Shown here piece after piece: positions 51,393 to 60,363 of a DNA stretch of 64,000 nucleotides. Below the pieces are notes generated by a model. It was given only the letters and a program-made list of their open reading frames with translations. It did not search any database and was not told the origin of the DNA. The stretch covers positions 3,472,001 through 3,536,000 of the forward strand of contig NZ_CP133020.1 in NCBI RefSeq assembly GCF_030866825.1, given 5' to 3'. A program made the translations under genes and the position numbers. Position 1 is the first letter of the stretch. The number at the start of each line of letters is the position of its first letter. The stretch is from Rathayibacter sp. SW19 (GTDB taxonomy: Bacteria; Actinomycetota; Actinomycetes; Actinomycetales; Microbacteriaceae).

Positions 51393-51800
51393 GTGGTGAC
51401 GGAGGTGCCGCGTACAGACATCCTCGCTTACTGGGACGCCAACCTCGCCTACGAGATCGACACTGTCGCGGTGCGGCACGCCCAGGAAGCGGGCAGGTGC
51501 GTGCTCGTGGATACCCGCACGCAACGCTCGTGGGATCACGGGCACATCCTGGGTGCGCCGCATCGCCGCAGCGCCACGCGCGAGACCTCCGTGCGGCAGT
51601 CTTCGATGTTCGCGAACTGGTCTGCGGCTACAAGTATTGGGTACGCAACGGCTTCCCGTGGAGCAGGCCGCCGCCGTGGTCAAGCAAGCTGTCGATCCCA
51701 TTCGTGAAGGCGGAGGCTCGAGCCGGCGTGTCTCTACAACGCCCGCTCGGCTGCGACGCGGTTCCCCCTGGTCGCAACGTGATCCGAATGCGACCACTCG
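51393..51800 (+). pseudogene. Truncated, frameshifted rhodanese-domain gene
   Basis: The N-terminal half is readable: MVTEVPRTDILAYWDANLAY ... CVLVDTRTQRSWDHGHILGA, a typical rhodanese first half. The sequence then jumps to another frame (GYKYWVRNGFP) and again to LPVEQAAAVV, with the catalytic Cys loop missing. At least one deletion and frameshift have occurred. It lies at the end of the kinase-aldolase operon. Confidence 0.65.
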
Positions 51801-51905
51801 ACCCAAGTTCTCGAAACACCATAATGTCGAACACATCTACGAATTAGTAGGATCAATACGTACCTAGACATAGAAACTATCAACTAAAAATGGTAAGATC
51901 GATCT

Positions 51906-53477
51906 ATGGCATTGATATCGCAGCAAGTTCAAGAAAGCGCCCTCCGGGTGTCTGACTTGCTTGCCGCGCATGAGCTGCCTGACGTGGCGGACTCCGTCCC
52001 CACATTGGTGTCCCGATTCGACGATGATGGGGTGCAGTCCTTGGTAGCGGCCGCCGCTGCAATGCGTTCCGAAGCCGACGCCATTATCGCCGCGGGTGCC
52101 GGAGTCATCGCAAGTCGATCGGACCGCGAGCTCGGCTACTCCGGTCTGGCCGCACGGCTGGGTCAGCGATCGCCGGTGGATTTGGTCCAATCAATCACAG
52201 GGTCATCCCGCGTCGAGGCAGCGCGTCAGGTTCGGCTCGGCGAAGCAATGGGTGAAGCAGACGCGGCAACTCGACTCATCGACGCCGCTGAGCAAACGCC
52301 GACGATAGACAAGACACCGGATGCCGACACCCTCGACGAAACGAACGGGACCGCGCCGGATCGGGATCTTGACGGAGATTCAACTGCGGATCCCGGCGAT
52401 GGGTGCGGGCAGTCGTCCATGACAGCATCCGTGATCGAACTTCCCTGGTTCGAGCCGATAACCCGGGCAGTAGCAGAGCGTATGCTCACCGCACCCGCAG
52501 CAGAAGCGATGATCCGCGGCCTGGGCCTGCCCAACGACGATTGCGACAGCGATGTGCTGCGTGCAGCAGCAGAAGAACTGCTGGTGGATGCCGCAAGCAT
52601 GAATACTGACGCTCTGACCAGGCGGGCCCGCTTGTTGCGCGATCGATTGGACCCGGCAGGAGTCACTGAACGCGCGGAGAGACGATACGCGGCACGCAAA
52701 TGGCGTTTCGGCCGCAAGGCGGATGGTGTGCGCACGGCGTGGATCGAGTTCGATGATGAGTCGGCCGCCTGGATGGACACCATTGTCAGTGCCGGGATGC
52801 GTCCCCGACGTGGTGGTCCCCGATTCGTCGACAAAGCAGAAGCCGACGCCGCCGAAAAGCTTCGCGACGATCCTCGCACGAACGATCAGCTGGTGTTCGA
52901 CCTTCTGATGGATGTCTTGCGGGCGGGCGCTGTCGCGGACCCTTCAACTGGATTCGGCTCACGACAGCCGGGTCTGCGCGTCGTCATCACGAAAACGGAA
53001 TTGGACAAGCACGACCTCGAAGGCAACGTGACCGGCACGGGCTATCTCGAAGACACCGGGGAAGCCGTTCCGCCTGCGATGATCGAACGCCTGCTCTGCG
53101 ACGTGGGGACACGAGATGTCACCTTCGACCAGAATGGTAACCCTCTCGATGTCGGTCGGGAGCAACGCCTCTTCACAGCGAAACAGCGAGTCGCCCTCGC
53201 CATCCGTGATGGCGGCTGCATGCACCCCGACTGCGATCGACCGCCCTCTTATGCGGAAGCTCACCATATTGACCACTGGCACGAACACCACGGCCGCACC
53301 GACATCGCTTCCGGCATACTTTTATGCCGTTACCACCACATGCTGATTCACAATCAACATTGGAGGATTCGGCGGGAGGGCTCCGTCTACTGGCTGGTAC
53401 CCCCGCGCGGGGACGAACGGCAGCCCATTCGACTTCGGAGCAAAGCAGCGTGGTGGCAAGACCGCAAAGTCGGTTGA
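51906..53477 (+). CDS. DUF222/HNH endonuclease domain protein
   Basis: A 523-residue DUF222 protein with a C-terminal HNH nuclease domain. The core CMHPDCDRPPSYAEAHHIDH, then GILLCRYHHMLIHNQHW, carries the metal-binding Cys pair and the HH/N/H residues. These genes are abundant and repeated in actinobacteria, and their function (mobile element or phage defence) is unsettled. A stretch of about 75 bp before it (51830-51905) is distinctly AT-rich, unlike the rest of the window, which may reflect transfer or a strong promoter. Confidence 0.9.
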   Translation: MALISQQVQESALRVSDLLAAHELPDVADSVPTLVSRFDDDGVQSLVAAAAAMRSEADAIIAAGAGVIASRSDRELGYSGLAARLGQRSPVDLVQSITGSSRVEAARQVRLGEAMGEADAATRLIDAAEQTPTIDKTPDADTLDETNGTAPDRDLDGDSTADPGDGCGQSSMTASVIELPWFEPITRAVAERMLTAPAAEAMIRGLGLPNDDCDSDVLRAAAEELLVDAASMNTDALTRRARLLRDRLDPAGVTERAERRYAARKWRFGRKADGVRTAWIEFDDESAAWMDTIVSAGMRPRRGGPRFVDKAEADAAEKLRDDPRTNDQLVFDLLMDVLRAGAVADPSTGFGSRQPGLRVVITKTELDKHDLEGNVTGTGYLEDTGEAVPPAMIERLLCDVGTRDVTFDQNGNPLDVGREQRLFTAKQRVALAIRDGGCMHPDCDRPPSYAEAHHIDHWHEHHGRTDIASGILLCRYHHMLIHNQHWRIRREGSVYWLVPPRGDERQPIRLRSKAAWWQDRKVG

Positions 53478-53603
53478 TGTCATGAAGGCTAACCGAGCAA
53501 GTGTTGATTGGCGCGCGGTGATTGGCTCTAATCGATCGCAGCGCCCGACGCCGACACAGGCCACCGCAGACCGCCGGCACGGGCCGCCGGAACCGCAGAC
53601 CGC

Positions 53604-53915
53604 CTACGGCAGGCCGGCGAGGCGCAACAGCGCCGCCGCAAGCGCACCGACAATCACCACCACGAGGAACGGTGCGCGCAACAGCAACGCAATCGCGGCA
53701 GCGACCAACGCACCGATTCGCGCATCGAACGTCACCTGCGTCCCACTGGCAACCGCGTTCACAATCGTGAGCGAGGCAAGCAGACCGATCGTGAGCGTGC
53801 CGGCGACTCGGGACATCCGCTTGCTCTTCAGGACTTTCGCCGGCACCAGATAGCCGACCAACTTGGTCGCGAACGCGACAACGCACGCCGCGATCACCCA
53901 GATCCACGTTGACAT
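53604..53915 (-). CDS. azlD: AzlD-family branched-chain amino acid exporter subunit
   Basis: A 103-residue protein with three to four hydrophobic segments (IWVIAACVVAFATKLVGYLVPAKVL; GTLTIGLLASLTIVNAV; ALVAAAIALLLRAPFLVVVIVG). This is the small AzlD subunit that pairs with AzlC to export branched-chain amino acids or azaleucine. Its start overlaps the azlC stop by one base (TGATG), so the two are co-translated. Confidence 0.88.
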   Translation of the reverse strand: MSTWIWVIAACVVAFATKLVGYLVPAKVLKSKRMSRVAGTLTIGLLASLTIVNAVASGTQVTFDARIGALVAAAIALLLRAPFLVVVIVGALAAALLRLAGLP

Positions 53916-54718
53916 CAGCGCCCCTTCTCGCCGAGATCGGAGCCAGCTTCACCCGGATCGACGCCAGGCTCACGTGACACTGCACCATGTGGATACGGCT
54001 CAACATCTGGCTCAAGGCCCTCTTCTGCCGGGCCACGACTGAACCAACCCCAGATGCCGGCGACGACCGCCGCCACCAGGATCGGCACCCCTGGTGGCAC
54101 GAACGGCACCGCGAGCACTGTTGCAAGCGCACACACGACCGCGATCGCCACCGGTTCCTTCGCGCGCAACCGCGGCCACAACAGCCCGAGGAAAGCAGCG
54201 ACGGCAGCACCGTCCAAACCCCACGCCTTCGGATCGCCCAGCGCTCCGCCGAGCAACGCCCCGAGTACGGTGAACACGTTCCACAGCACGAAGATGCCGA
54301 GGCCGGCGACCCAGAATCCGCGTTTCTGTTCGAGCGGATCGCTTTGGCCGGTTGCCGTCGCCATCGACTCGTCGATCGTCACGTGTGCTGCGATGATCCT
54401 TCGCCACCCGGATGGGCGCAGGAACGCATTCAGCTGCATCCCGTAGACCGCGTTGCGGATGCCGAGCAGCGCGGCAGATCCGAACGCAGCTGCGCCACCT
54501 CCACCGCCCGCGATCACGCCGATGAATGCGAACTGCGAGCCACCTGAGAACAAGAGCAGGCTCAATACCGTCGTCTGCCAGAACGTCAACCCGGCCGCGA
54601 CGCCGAGCGCGCCGAACGACACGCCGTACAGTCCTGTCGCAATCGCGATCGACATTCCGATCTTGACCGCGGGCGACTGGCGAAACTTCACTGGAACAGT
54701 GTGGCGCGCGCCGTTCAC
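53915..54718 (-). CDS. azlC: AzlC-family branched-chain amino acid exporter subunit
   Basis: A 267-residue permease with five to seven membrane segments. The AzlC signature GVSFGALGVAAGLTFWQTTVLSLLLFSGGSQFAF and IRNAVYGMQLN are present. A hydrophilic C-terminal tail (EEGLEPDVEPYPHG onward) is longer than usual. It pairs with azlD. It starts with GTG and has no clear ribosome-binding site, so a later start is possible. Its 5' end faces an inverted-repeat element (54755-54897). Confidence 0.88.
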   Translation of the reverse strand: MNGARHTVPVKFRQSPAVKIGMSIAIATGLYGVSFGALGVAAGLTFWQTTVLSLLLFSGGSQFAFIGVIAGGGGGAAAFGSAALLGIRNAVYGMQLNAFLRPSGWRRIIAAHVTIDESMATATGQSDPLEQKRGFWVAGLGIFVLWNVFTVLGALLGGALGDPKAWGLDGAAVAAFLGLLWPRLRAKEPVAIAVVCALATVLAVPFVPPGVPILVAAVVAGIWGWFSRGPAEEGLEPDVEPYPHGAVSREPGVDPGEAGSDLGEKGR

Positions 54719-54754
54719 GCTGTCGAATCGGTATGCCGGGCGCAGCCGTATCGT

Positions 54755-54897
54755 TACGGGTCACGATACGGGTCTTGATACGCTCGCCCTTCGACAAGCT
54801 CTGAGACAGGCGCTCGCTACTCGACCAGCGCTACTGGTGGTCGAGTAGCACGCGAGCCCAGCGCGCGGGCGTATCGAGACCCCGCGAGACCCAACAC
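54755..54897. repeat. Inverted-repeat element between azlC and hrpA
   Basis: A copy of the window-wide family: GTCACGATACGGG, then CTTGATACGCTCGCCCTTCG, then GCTCGCTACTCGACC, then GGTGGTCGAGTAGCACGCGAG and GCGTATCGAGACC. It is the head-to-head version of the motifs seen at 13575-14042. It lies in the divergent promoter region. Confidence 0.75.
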
Positions 54898-54924
54898 CGC
54901 AGCCTGCCGTACGATAGAGGGCTC

Positions 54925-57900
54925 ATGTCTTCCACCGCCGAATCCGCCCCGATCGCGGTCACCTACCCACCCGAGTTGCCGGTCAGCCAGCTGCGGGAGG
55001 AGATCGGGCGCGTCATCCGCGACAATCAAGTCGTGATCGTCGCCGGCGAGACCGGGTCGGGCAAGACCACCCAGCTGCCCAAGATCTGCCTCGAGCTCGG
55101 CCGCACCTCGATCGGGCACACCCAGCCGCGCCGGATCGCGGCCCGCACTATCGCCGAACGCATCGCGGAAGAGCTCGGCGATACGGTCGGCGGGCTCGTC
55201 GGCTACCAGGTGCGGTTCACCGACCATGTCGGGGCGAAGACGCGCATCAAGCTGATGACGGACGGCATCCTGCTCAATGAAATGCATCGCGATCGGATGC
55301 TGACCGCCTACGACACGATCATCATCGACGAAGCGCACGAACGCAGCCTGAACATCGACTTTCTGCTCGGCTATCTCAAGCAGTTGTTGCCGAAGCGCCC
55401 TGATCTCAAGGTCATCGTCACCTCTGCGACCATCGACCCAGAAAGTTTCGCCGCGCACTTCGCCGCAGCGGATGGCACCCCCGCCCCGATCGTGGAGGTC
55501 TCCGGTCGTACCTTCCCGGTCGAGATTCGCTACCGGCCACTCGTGCCGGACGAGCCAACCGACGACCCCGATGACGAATTCGCTGGTCGAGTAGCGCGCG
55601 AGCGCAGCGAGCCCGCGTATCGAGACCGGGCTCCAGGCAGGTCCGGCGCTCGAGGTCGCGATGGGGGTCTCGATACGCTCGCTGGCGCTCGCTACTCGAC
55701 CAGCGAAGTCGTCGCGCATGACTATCTCACCGGCATCACGGATGCGCTCGACGAGCTCGCGCGCGAGTCCAGCGGCGATGTGCTGGTCTTCCTCTCCGGC
55801 CAGAACGAGATCCGCGACGCGGAAGAAGCCATCCGCGGTCACCTCGCGAACACTCGCGCGGCCGACACGACCGAGGTGCTGCCACTGTATGGCCGCCTGT
55901 CCGCGGCGGATCAGCACCGTGTGTTCCAGCCGTCGGAATCCGCGGGCATCCGGCGTCGCATCGTGCTCGCAACGAACGTGGCCGAGACGAGTCTGACGGT
56001 CCCCGGCATCCGTTATGTGATCGATGCGGGCACCGCGCGCATTTCTCGCTATAGCGTGCGGGCCAAGGTGCAGCGGCTGCCGATCGAGGCCATCTCCCAG
56101 GCGTCCGCCAGTCAACGATCCGGCCGGAGCGGTCGAACGAGCGACGGCATCGCCATCCGCCTGTATTCGCAAGAGGACTTCGAACGCCGGCCGGAATTCA
56201 CAGAGCCCGAAGTGTTGCGCACAAACCTCGCCGCGGTCATTCTGCAGATGATCTCGCTCGACCTCGGCGAAATCGCAGCGTTTCCGTTCCTGACCCCGCC
56301 GGATGCGCGCGGCATCAAAGATGGTCTCGACCTGCTCGCGGAACTCGGTGCCCTGCAACCCTCCGGTGGTCGCCCTTCGAGACGGCCGCAGGCGGCCTCC
56401 TCAGGAACCGTATCGAGCGCTGAAGGTGGTGGTCGAGTAGCGAGCGCTGAAGACGGTGGTCGAGTAGCGAGCGCTAGCGAGCGTATCGAGACCCGTATCG
56501 AGACCCGTATCGAGACCGGCATAGACACCGCGTCACCAGATCTCGATACGCGTGCTCGTTCCTCGCGCGCTACTCGATCAGCGAGTGGCCCGCGCCTGAC
56601 GCGGATCGGACGCGATCTGGCAAAATTGCCGATCGATCCACGGTTCGGGCGGATGGTGATCGAGTCGAAACGGCACTCGACCAGTCGCGAGGTGGTGGCG
56701 ATCGTCGCAGGACTCACCATTCAAGACCCACGAGAGCGCCCGCTCGAACGCCGCGCACAGGCCGATCAGCAGCATGCGCGGTTCGCCGATCCGACCAGTG
56801 ACTTCCTCACCCTGCTGAATCTGTGGAACTATCTCGAGCTCAAGCAGAAAGAACTCTCCTCCAGTGCGTTCCGTCGCCTGTGCAAGGCCGAGTACCTCAA
56901 CTATCTGCGGGTGCGGGAATGGCAGGACGTCTACCGGCAGCTGCGCCGCCAAGCCAAGCCGCTCGGGCTGACGGTGGGTGAGGCATCCGTGAATCCCGAT
57001 GGCATCCATCGGTCGCTACTTGCGGGTCTGCTCTCGCACATCGGCATCAAAGACACGCAGAAGAAGGACTATGTCGGTGCCCGGCAGGCGCGGTTCGTGA
57101 TCTTCCCCGGCTCGACCTTGGCGAAGAAGCAGCCTGCAGCACTGATGAGCGCCGAACTCGTTGAGACCAGTCGCCTGTTCGCCCGAATGAACGCCGCGAT
57201 CGACCCCGCCTGGGCAGAACCGATCGCCGGAGACCTGTGCAAGCGCAGTTACGGCGAGCCGCACTGGGAGAAGAATCAGGGCGCGGCGGTTGCATACGAG
57301 CGGGTGACGCTCTACGGAGTGCCGATCATTCCGCGGCGGCGCATCCAATATGCCCGTGTGGATGCTGAACTCTCGCGTGAGCTGTTCATTCGGCATGGCC
57401 TGGTCGAAGGCGACTGGCCAACCGACCGCGGCCGTGACCGAGCGTTCGATTTCGATCGGACGAACCGGCGCCTGCTCGCGAAATTGTCGGAACTGGAGGA
57501 GCGAACGCGCCGGCGCGACATTCTCGACGATGACGAGGCCGTGTTCGAATTCTACGATCGCCACGTGCCCGCCGATGTCGTCTCCGCCCGCACGTTCGAG
57601 ACGTGGTGGCGCGACGCGCGCGTCGAATCTCCGCGGCTGCTCACAATGACCGAGGATGCGCTGCGCTCCGAGCGCACGGCCGCTCCCGACATCGACGAAC
57701 GCGAGTTCCCGACCGTGTGGCAGCAGGGCGACCAGCGACTCGCCCTCAACTATCGGTTCGAGCCCGGGTCGGATGACGACGGCGTCACCGTGCAGGTGCC
57801 CTTGGCTCTGCTCGCCCGGCTGAGCCCGACCGGCTTCGATTGGCAGGTGCCCGGATTACGCCGTGAACTGGTGACAGCCATGATCAAGGCGTTGCCGAAA

Positions 57901-59181
57901 TCAATCCGACGCACGGTGGTTCCCGCGGCGGACTGGGCTGCCCGCATCATGGCAGAACTTCCGGATGCCCCGCCCACGTCCTCCGGGCCGGGCGCCGGCA
58001 ATGCCACCGGCAGCGCTGGCAATGCCACCGCCGGGCACGCTGTTCCCTCGTTCGCAGACACCGTCGCGCTGACGATCAAGCGTCTGACCGGCACGCTCGC
58101 AACGGGCGACGACGTCGACCTGAGCCGGATCCCCTCACATCTGCTGATGACTTTCCGCGTCATCGGCGACCGAGGGCGCACGGTCGCCAGCGGCAAGAGT
58201 CTCACCGAACTGCAGCGCAGGCTTGCGACGCAGGTGCGCGAATCGGTGGCGGAGGCATCCGCTCGGGTTGCGGACCCGATCGAGCGCGATGGGCTCACGA
58301 CGTGGGACTTCGACGAACTACCGCGCTTCGTCGACACGGAGCAGCCTGGGCCACGGCCAAAAGGCGCGAGCGCACCCGGCCAGCCGCGCAACATCATTCG
58401 CGGGTACCCGACTTTGGTTGACACCGGCAGCACAGTGTCGATTCGGGTGATGGCCACGCCCGAGGAACAGTCCCGCGCGCTGCCGGGTGGGGTACGTCGA
58501 TTGCTACTGAACGCGATCCCGTCGCCGGTCGCGTACGTGCAGCAGCACCTCACCGCCGCCGAGAAGCTCACGCTGGCCGCAAGCCCGTATCCGACGACGA
58601 AGGCACTGTTCGATGACTGTCTCACGGCGGTGATCGACGCCGCTCTCACCCGTGTCAAGCCGGATGGGCAGGTATTCATGCGGGCGGAGTTCGAGATGAT
58701 CAGGGATCGCGCATCCGGCATTGTGATGGACTCGATGTTCGAAACCGTCTCGCTGGTCGCCCGCACCCTGGCGGCCGCCCGGGCCGCGGACAAGGCACTG
58801 ACGGCTGCCACGAGCCTGTCGCTGCTGCCTGCGTTGACGGATGCCCGTGCCCAACTCGCCGCGCTCGTCTATCCGGGCTTCGTCTCGGCCACCGGACTGG
58901 ACCGACTGCGCCACCTGCCGCGCTACCTGGCGGCAATCACCTGGCGCATCGAACGGGTCGCAGACAACCCGGGCCGTGACCGCGTCTGGATGACCGAAGT
59001 GCAGACCGCAACAACCCGCTTTACGGATGCCGGTGGCCGGCTCCCTCTCGCCCCGCACTCCTCGCCCGCGCTGACGCACGCCCGTTGGATGCTCGAAGAG
59101 CTACGCGTCGGCCTGTTCGCCCAGCACCTCGGCACGGCCGAGACAGTCTCGCTCCAGCGCATCAGCAAGGTGCTTGCCTAG
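54925..59181 (+). CDS. hrpA: DEAH-box ATP-dependent RNA helicase HrpA
   Basis: A 1418-residue DEAH/RHA helicase of the HrpA family, which acts on RNA, translation or ribosome rescue. Walker A is GETGSGKTT at 41-49 and the DEAH motif is D135-H138. The C-terminal helicase motif is FLSGQNEIRDAEEAI, and motif VI is SQRSGRSGR. Winged-helix, ratchet and the long HrpA-specific DUF3418 C-terminal domain follow. Two repeat-derived insertions interrupt the protein: residues about 219-261 between the helicase lobes, and about 480-553 before the winged helix. Neither breaks the frame. Without them the length (about 1300) matches E. coli HrpA. Confidence 0.93.
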   Translation: MSSTAESAPIAVTYPPELPVSQLREEIGRVIRDNQVVIVAGETGSGKTTQLPKICLELGRTSIGHTQPRRIAARTIAERIAEELGDTVGGLVGYQVRFTDHVGAKTRIKLMTDGILLNEMHRDRMLTAYDTIIIDEAHERSLNIDFLLGYLKQLLPKRPDLKVIVTSATIDPESFAAHFAAADGTPAPIVEVSGRTFPVEIRYRPLVPDEPTDDPDDEFAGRVARERSEPAYRDRAPGRSGARGRDGGLDTLAGARYSTSEVVAHDYLTGITDALDELARESSGDVLVFLSGQNEIRDAEEAIRGHLANTRAADTTEVLPLYGRLSAADQHRVFQPSESAGIRRRIVLATNVAETSLTVPGIRYVIDAGTARISRYSVRAKVQRLPIEAISQASASQRSGRSGRTSDGIAIRLYSQEDFERRPEFTEPEVLRTNLAAVILQMISLDLGEIAAFPFLTPPDARGIKDGLDLLAELGALQPSGGRPSRRPQAASSGTVSSAEGGGRVASAEDGGRVASASERIETRIETRIETGIDTASPDLDTRARSSRATRSASGPRLTRIGRDLAKLPIDPRFGRMVIESKRHSTSREVVAIVAGLTIQDPRERPLERRAQADQQHARFADPTSDFLTLLNLWNYLELKQKELSSSAFRRLCKAEYLNYLRVREWQDVYRQLRRQAKPLGLTVGEASVNPDGIHRSLLAGLLSHIGIKDTQKKDYVGARQARFVIFPGSTLAKKQPAALMSAELVETSRLFARMNAAIDPAWAEPIAGDLCKRSYGEPHWEKNQGAAVAYERVTLYGVPIIPRRRIQYARVDAELSRELFIRHGLVEGDWPTDRGRDRAFDFDRTNRRLLAKLSELEERTRRRDILDDDEAVFEFYDRHVPADVVSARTFETWWRDARVESPRLLTMTEDALRSERTAAPDIDEREFPTVWQQGDQRLALNYRFEPGSDDDGVTVQVPLALLARLSPTGFDWQVPGLRRELVTAMIKALPKSIRRTVVPAADWAARIMAELPDAPPTSSGPGAGNATGSAGNATAGHAVPSFADTVALTIKRLTGTLATGDDVDLSRIPSHLLMTFRVIGDRGRTVASGKSLTELQRRLATQVRESVAEASARVADPIERDGLTTWDFDELPRFVDTEQPGPRPKGASAPGQPRNIIRGYPTLVDTGSTVSIRVMATPEEQSRALPGGVRRLLLNAIPSPVAYVQQHLTAAEKLTLAASPYPTTKALFDDCLTAVIDAALTRVKPDGQVFMRAEFEMIRDRASGIVMDSMFETVSLVARTLAAARAADKALTAATSLSLLPALTDARAQLAALVYPGFVSATGLDRLRHLPRYLAAITWRIERVADNPGRDRVWMTEVQTATTRFTDAGGRLPLAPHSSPALTHARWMLEELRVGLFAQHLGTAETVSLQRISKVLA
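55579..55707. repeat. Inverted-repeat element inserted in frame in hrpA (copy 1)
   Basis: An 18-bp perfect inverted repeat (TTCGCTGGTCGAGTAGCG and its complement) bounds this 129-bp segment, 43 codons long. Inside are the family motifs GCGTATCGAGACC and GGTCTCGATACGCTCG. It encodes RVARERSEPAYRDRAPG ... LDTLAGARYSTSE, residues about 219-261, exactly between helicase lobes 1 and 2. It is transcribed and translated without disrupting the gene. Confidence 0.85.
56362..56585. repeat. Composite repeat inserted in frame in hrpA (copy 2)
   Basis: This composite begins with the CTTCGAGACGG ... CCTCCTCAGG element (56375-56405). It continues with two GGTCGAGTAGCGAGCGCT copies, then three 12-bp units of GTATCGAGACCC type (RIET repeated), and ends with CTCGATACG and CGCGCTACTCGATCAG. 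It encodes about 74 residues (480-553) that homologues lack, placed just before the winged-helix region. Confidence 0.82.
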
Positions 59182-59282
59182 CCATTCGGGTGCGGAAACA
59201 CAACGTAGAACGACCTGCACACGCTACTGTTGCTTTCCGTCGACGGCATCGCCGCCGGCCTACAGAACATGAGGGGAAGCGG

Positions 59283-60266
59283 ATGCCGAGTACCCGGCTT
59301 TATCGAAACGGCAAGCTTGAGCGTGAGGGCTTTCCAGCGAGCGAGATCTCCGACCTCATCATGGAACCGGATGCGGTGATCTGGCTCGACTACGAATTCC
59401 CCACAATGGATGACCTCGCGCAGATCGCGGAAGAATTGTCGCTGCATCCGCTTGCCGTCGAAGACGCCGTGCACGAGCACCAACGGCCGAAGCTCGACCG
59501 GTATGACACGCACCTGTTCCTTGCGATGTATGCGCTTGACGTCATTGCCGACCCTACCGGCGGCCCGGAACAGCTTGACCCGCGCGAAATCTCGGCATTC
59601 GTCACGAAGCAGTGTCTGGTCACGGTGCGGAAGAACCCGAATTTCTCGATGCGCGCCGTACTGGAGCGGTGGGACGCCCAAGCGGAACTGGCATCCGCCG
59701 GGCCGGCTTTTCTGCTGTGGGGGTTGCTCGACACCGTTGTCGACAGTCACTTCGCTGCAGCGCAACGGCTCGACGAACAGGTCGAAGCCGCAGAAGACGC
59801 GGTGCTCGCCGAAAAACCGGACATCGCCAATGTGCAGCGCCGCGCCTTCCGGTTGCGCCAGAACATCATGCAGTTGCGTCGATTCGCGCTGCCGATGCGC
59901 GAGGTCGTCGGGTCGCTGGCGCGGCGCGACTCCGACATCATCACCGCAAAACTCGTGCCGTACTTCCAGGACGTTTACGACCACACCCTGCGGGTGGCCG
60001 ACTGGTCGGAGTCGCTGCGTGACTTGACCAACACGATCCTGGATACGAATCTGGTCAATCAAAGCAATCGGATGAACCTCATCATGAAGAAGGTGACGAG
60101 CTGGGCAGCGATCATCGCCGTGCCCACGCTCATCACCGGGTTCTTCGGTCAGAACCTCGCCTTCCCCTTGATCGCTACCGTGCCGGGATTCTGGCTGTCC
60201 AACGGGCTGATCGTCGCGGCATCCGTCACCCTTTACGTTCTGTTCAGACGCAACGACTGGCTCTGA
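59283..60266 (+). CDS. CorA-type divalent cation transporter
   Basis: A 327-residue CorA/MIT-family protein. The N-terminal cytoplasmic domain runs to about residue 265 and two transmembrane helices follow (SWAAIIAVPTLITGFFGQN; GLIVAASVTLYVLFRR). The pore signature is usually GMN. Here it reads G-Q-N (GFFGQN), a variant seen in many actinobacterial paralogues. Mg2+, Co2+ or Zn2+ is the likely substrate. The ATG follows GAGGGGAAGCGG. It is 101 bp after hrpA. Confidence 0.86.
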   Translation: MPSTRLYRNGKLEREGFPASEISDLIMEPDAVIWLDYEFPTMDDLAQIAEELSLHPLAVEDAVHEHQRPKLDRYDTHLFLAMYALDVIADPTGGPEQLDPREISAFVTKQCLVTVRKNPNFSMRAVLERWDAQAELASAGPAFLLWGLLDTVVDSHFAAAQRLDEQVEAAEDAVLAEKPDIANVQRRAFRLRQNIMQLRRFALPMREVVGSLARRDSDIITAKLVPYFQDVYDHTLRVADWSESLRDLTNTILDTNLVNQSNRMNLIMKKVTSWAAIIAVPTLITGFFGQNLAFPLIATVPGFWLSNGLIVAASVTLYVLFRRNDWL

Positions 60267-60279
60267 CCCGGTCCCTGAA

Positions 60280-60362
60280 CCCCCCGAAGGCGGTCCCTGA
60301 GCTTGCCGCCTGTCCTGAGGAGGTCGCCCAGCGACCGTCTCGAAGGGAAGGGCCGAAGGCCG
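60280..60362. repeat. Repeat element after the CorA gene, with inverted CTTCGAGACGG copy
   Basis: GGTCCCTGA-type direct repeats (about 60270-60310) run into CCTGAGGAGGTCGCCCAGCG and CCGTCTCGAAGG (60314-60346). That is the reverse orientation of the element in the array at 45017 and inside hrpA at 56375. It lies between convergent genes and may serve as a terminator, but no T-run is visible. Confidence 0.65.
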
Positions 60363-60363
60363 G

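Noticed and set aside
51906..53477. Phage or conjugative element because of the HNH nuclease.
   Set aside because: No integrase, capsid, relaxase or att-like repeats accompany it. DUF222-HNH genes are scattered singly in actinobacterial genomes.
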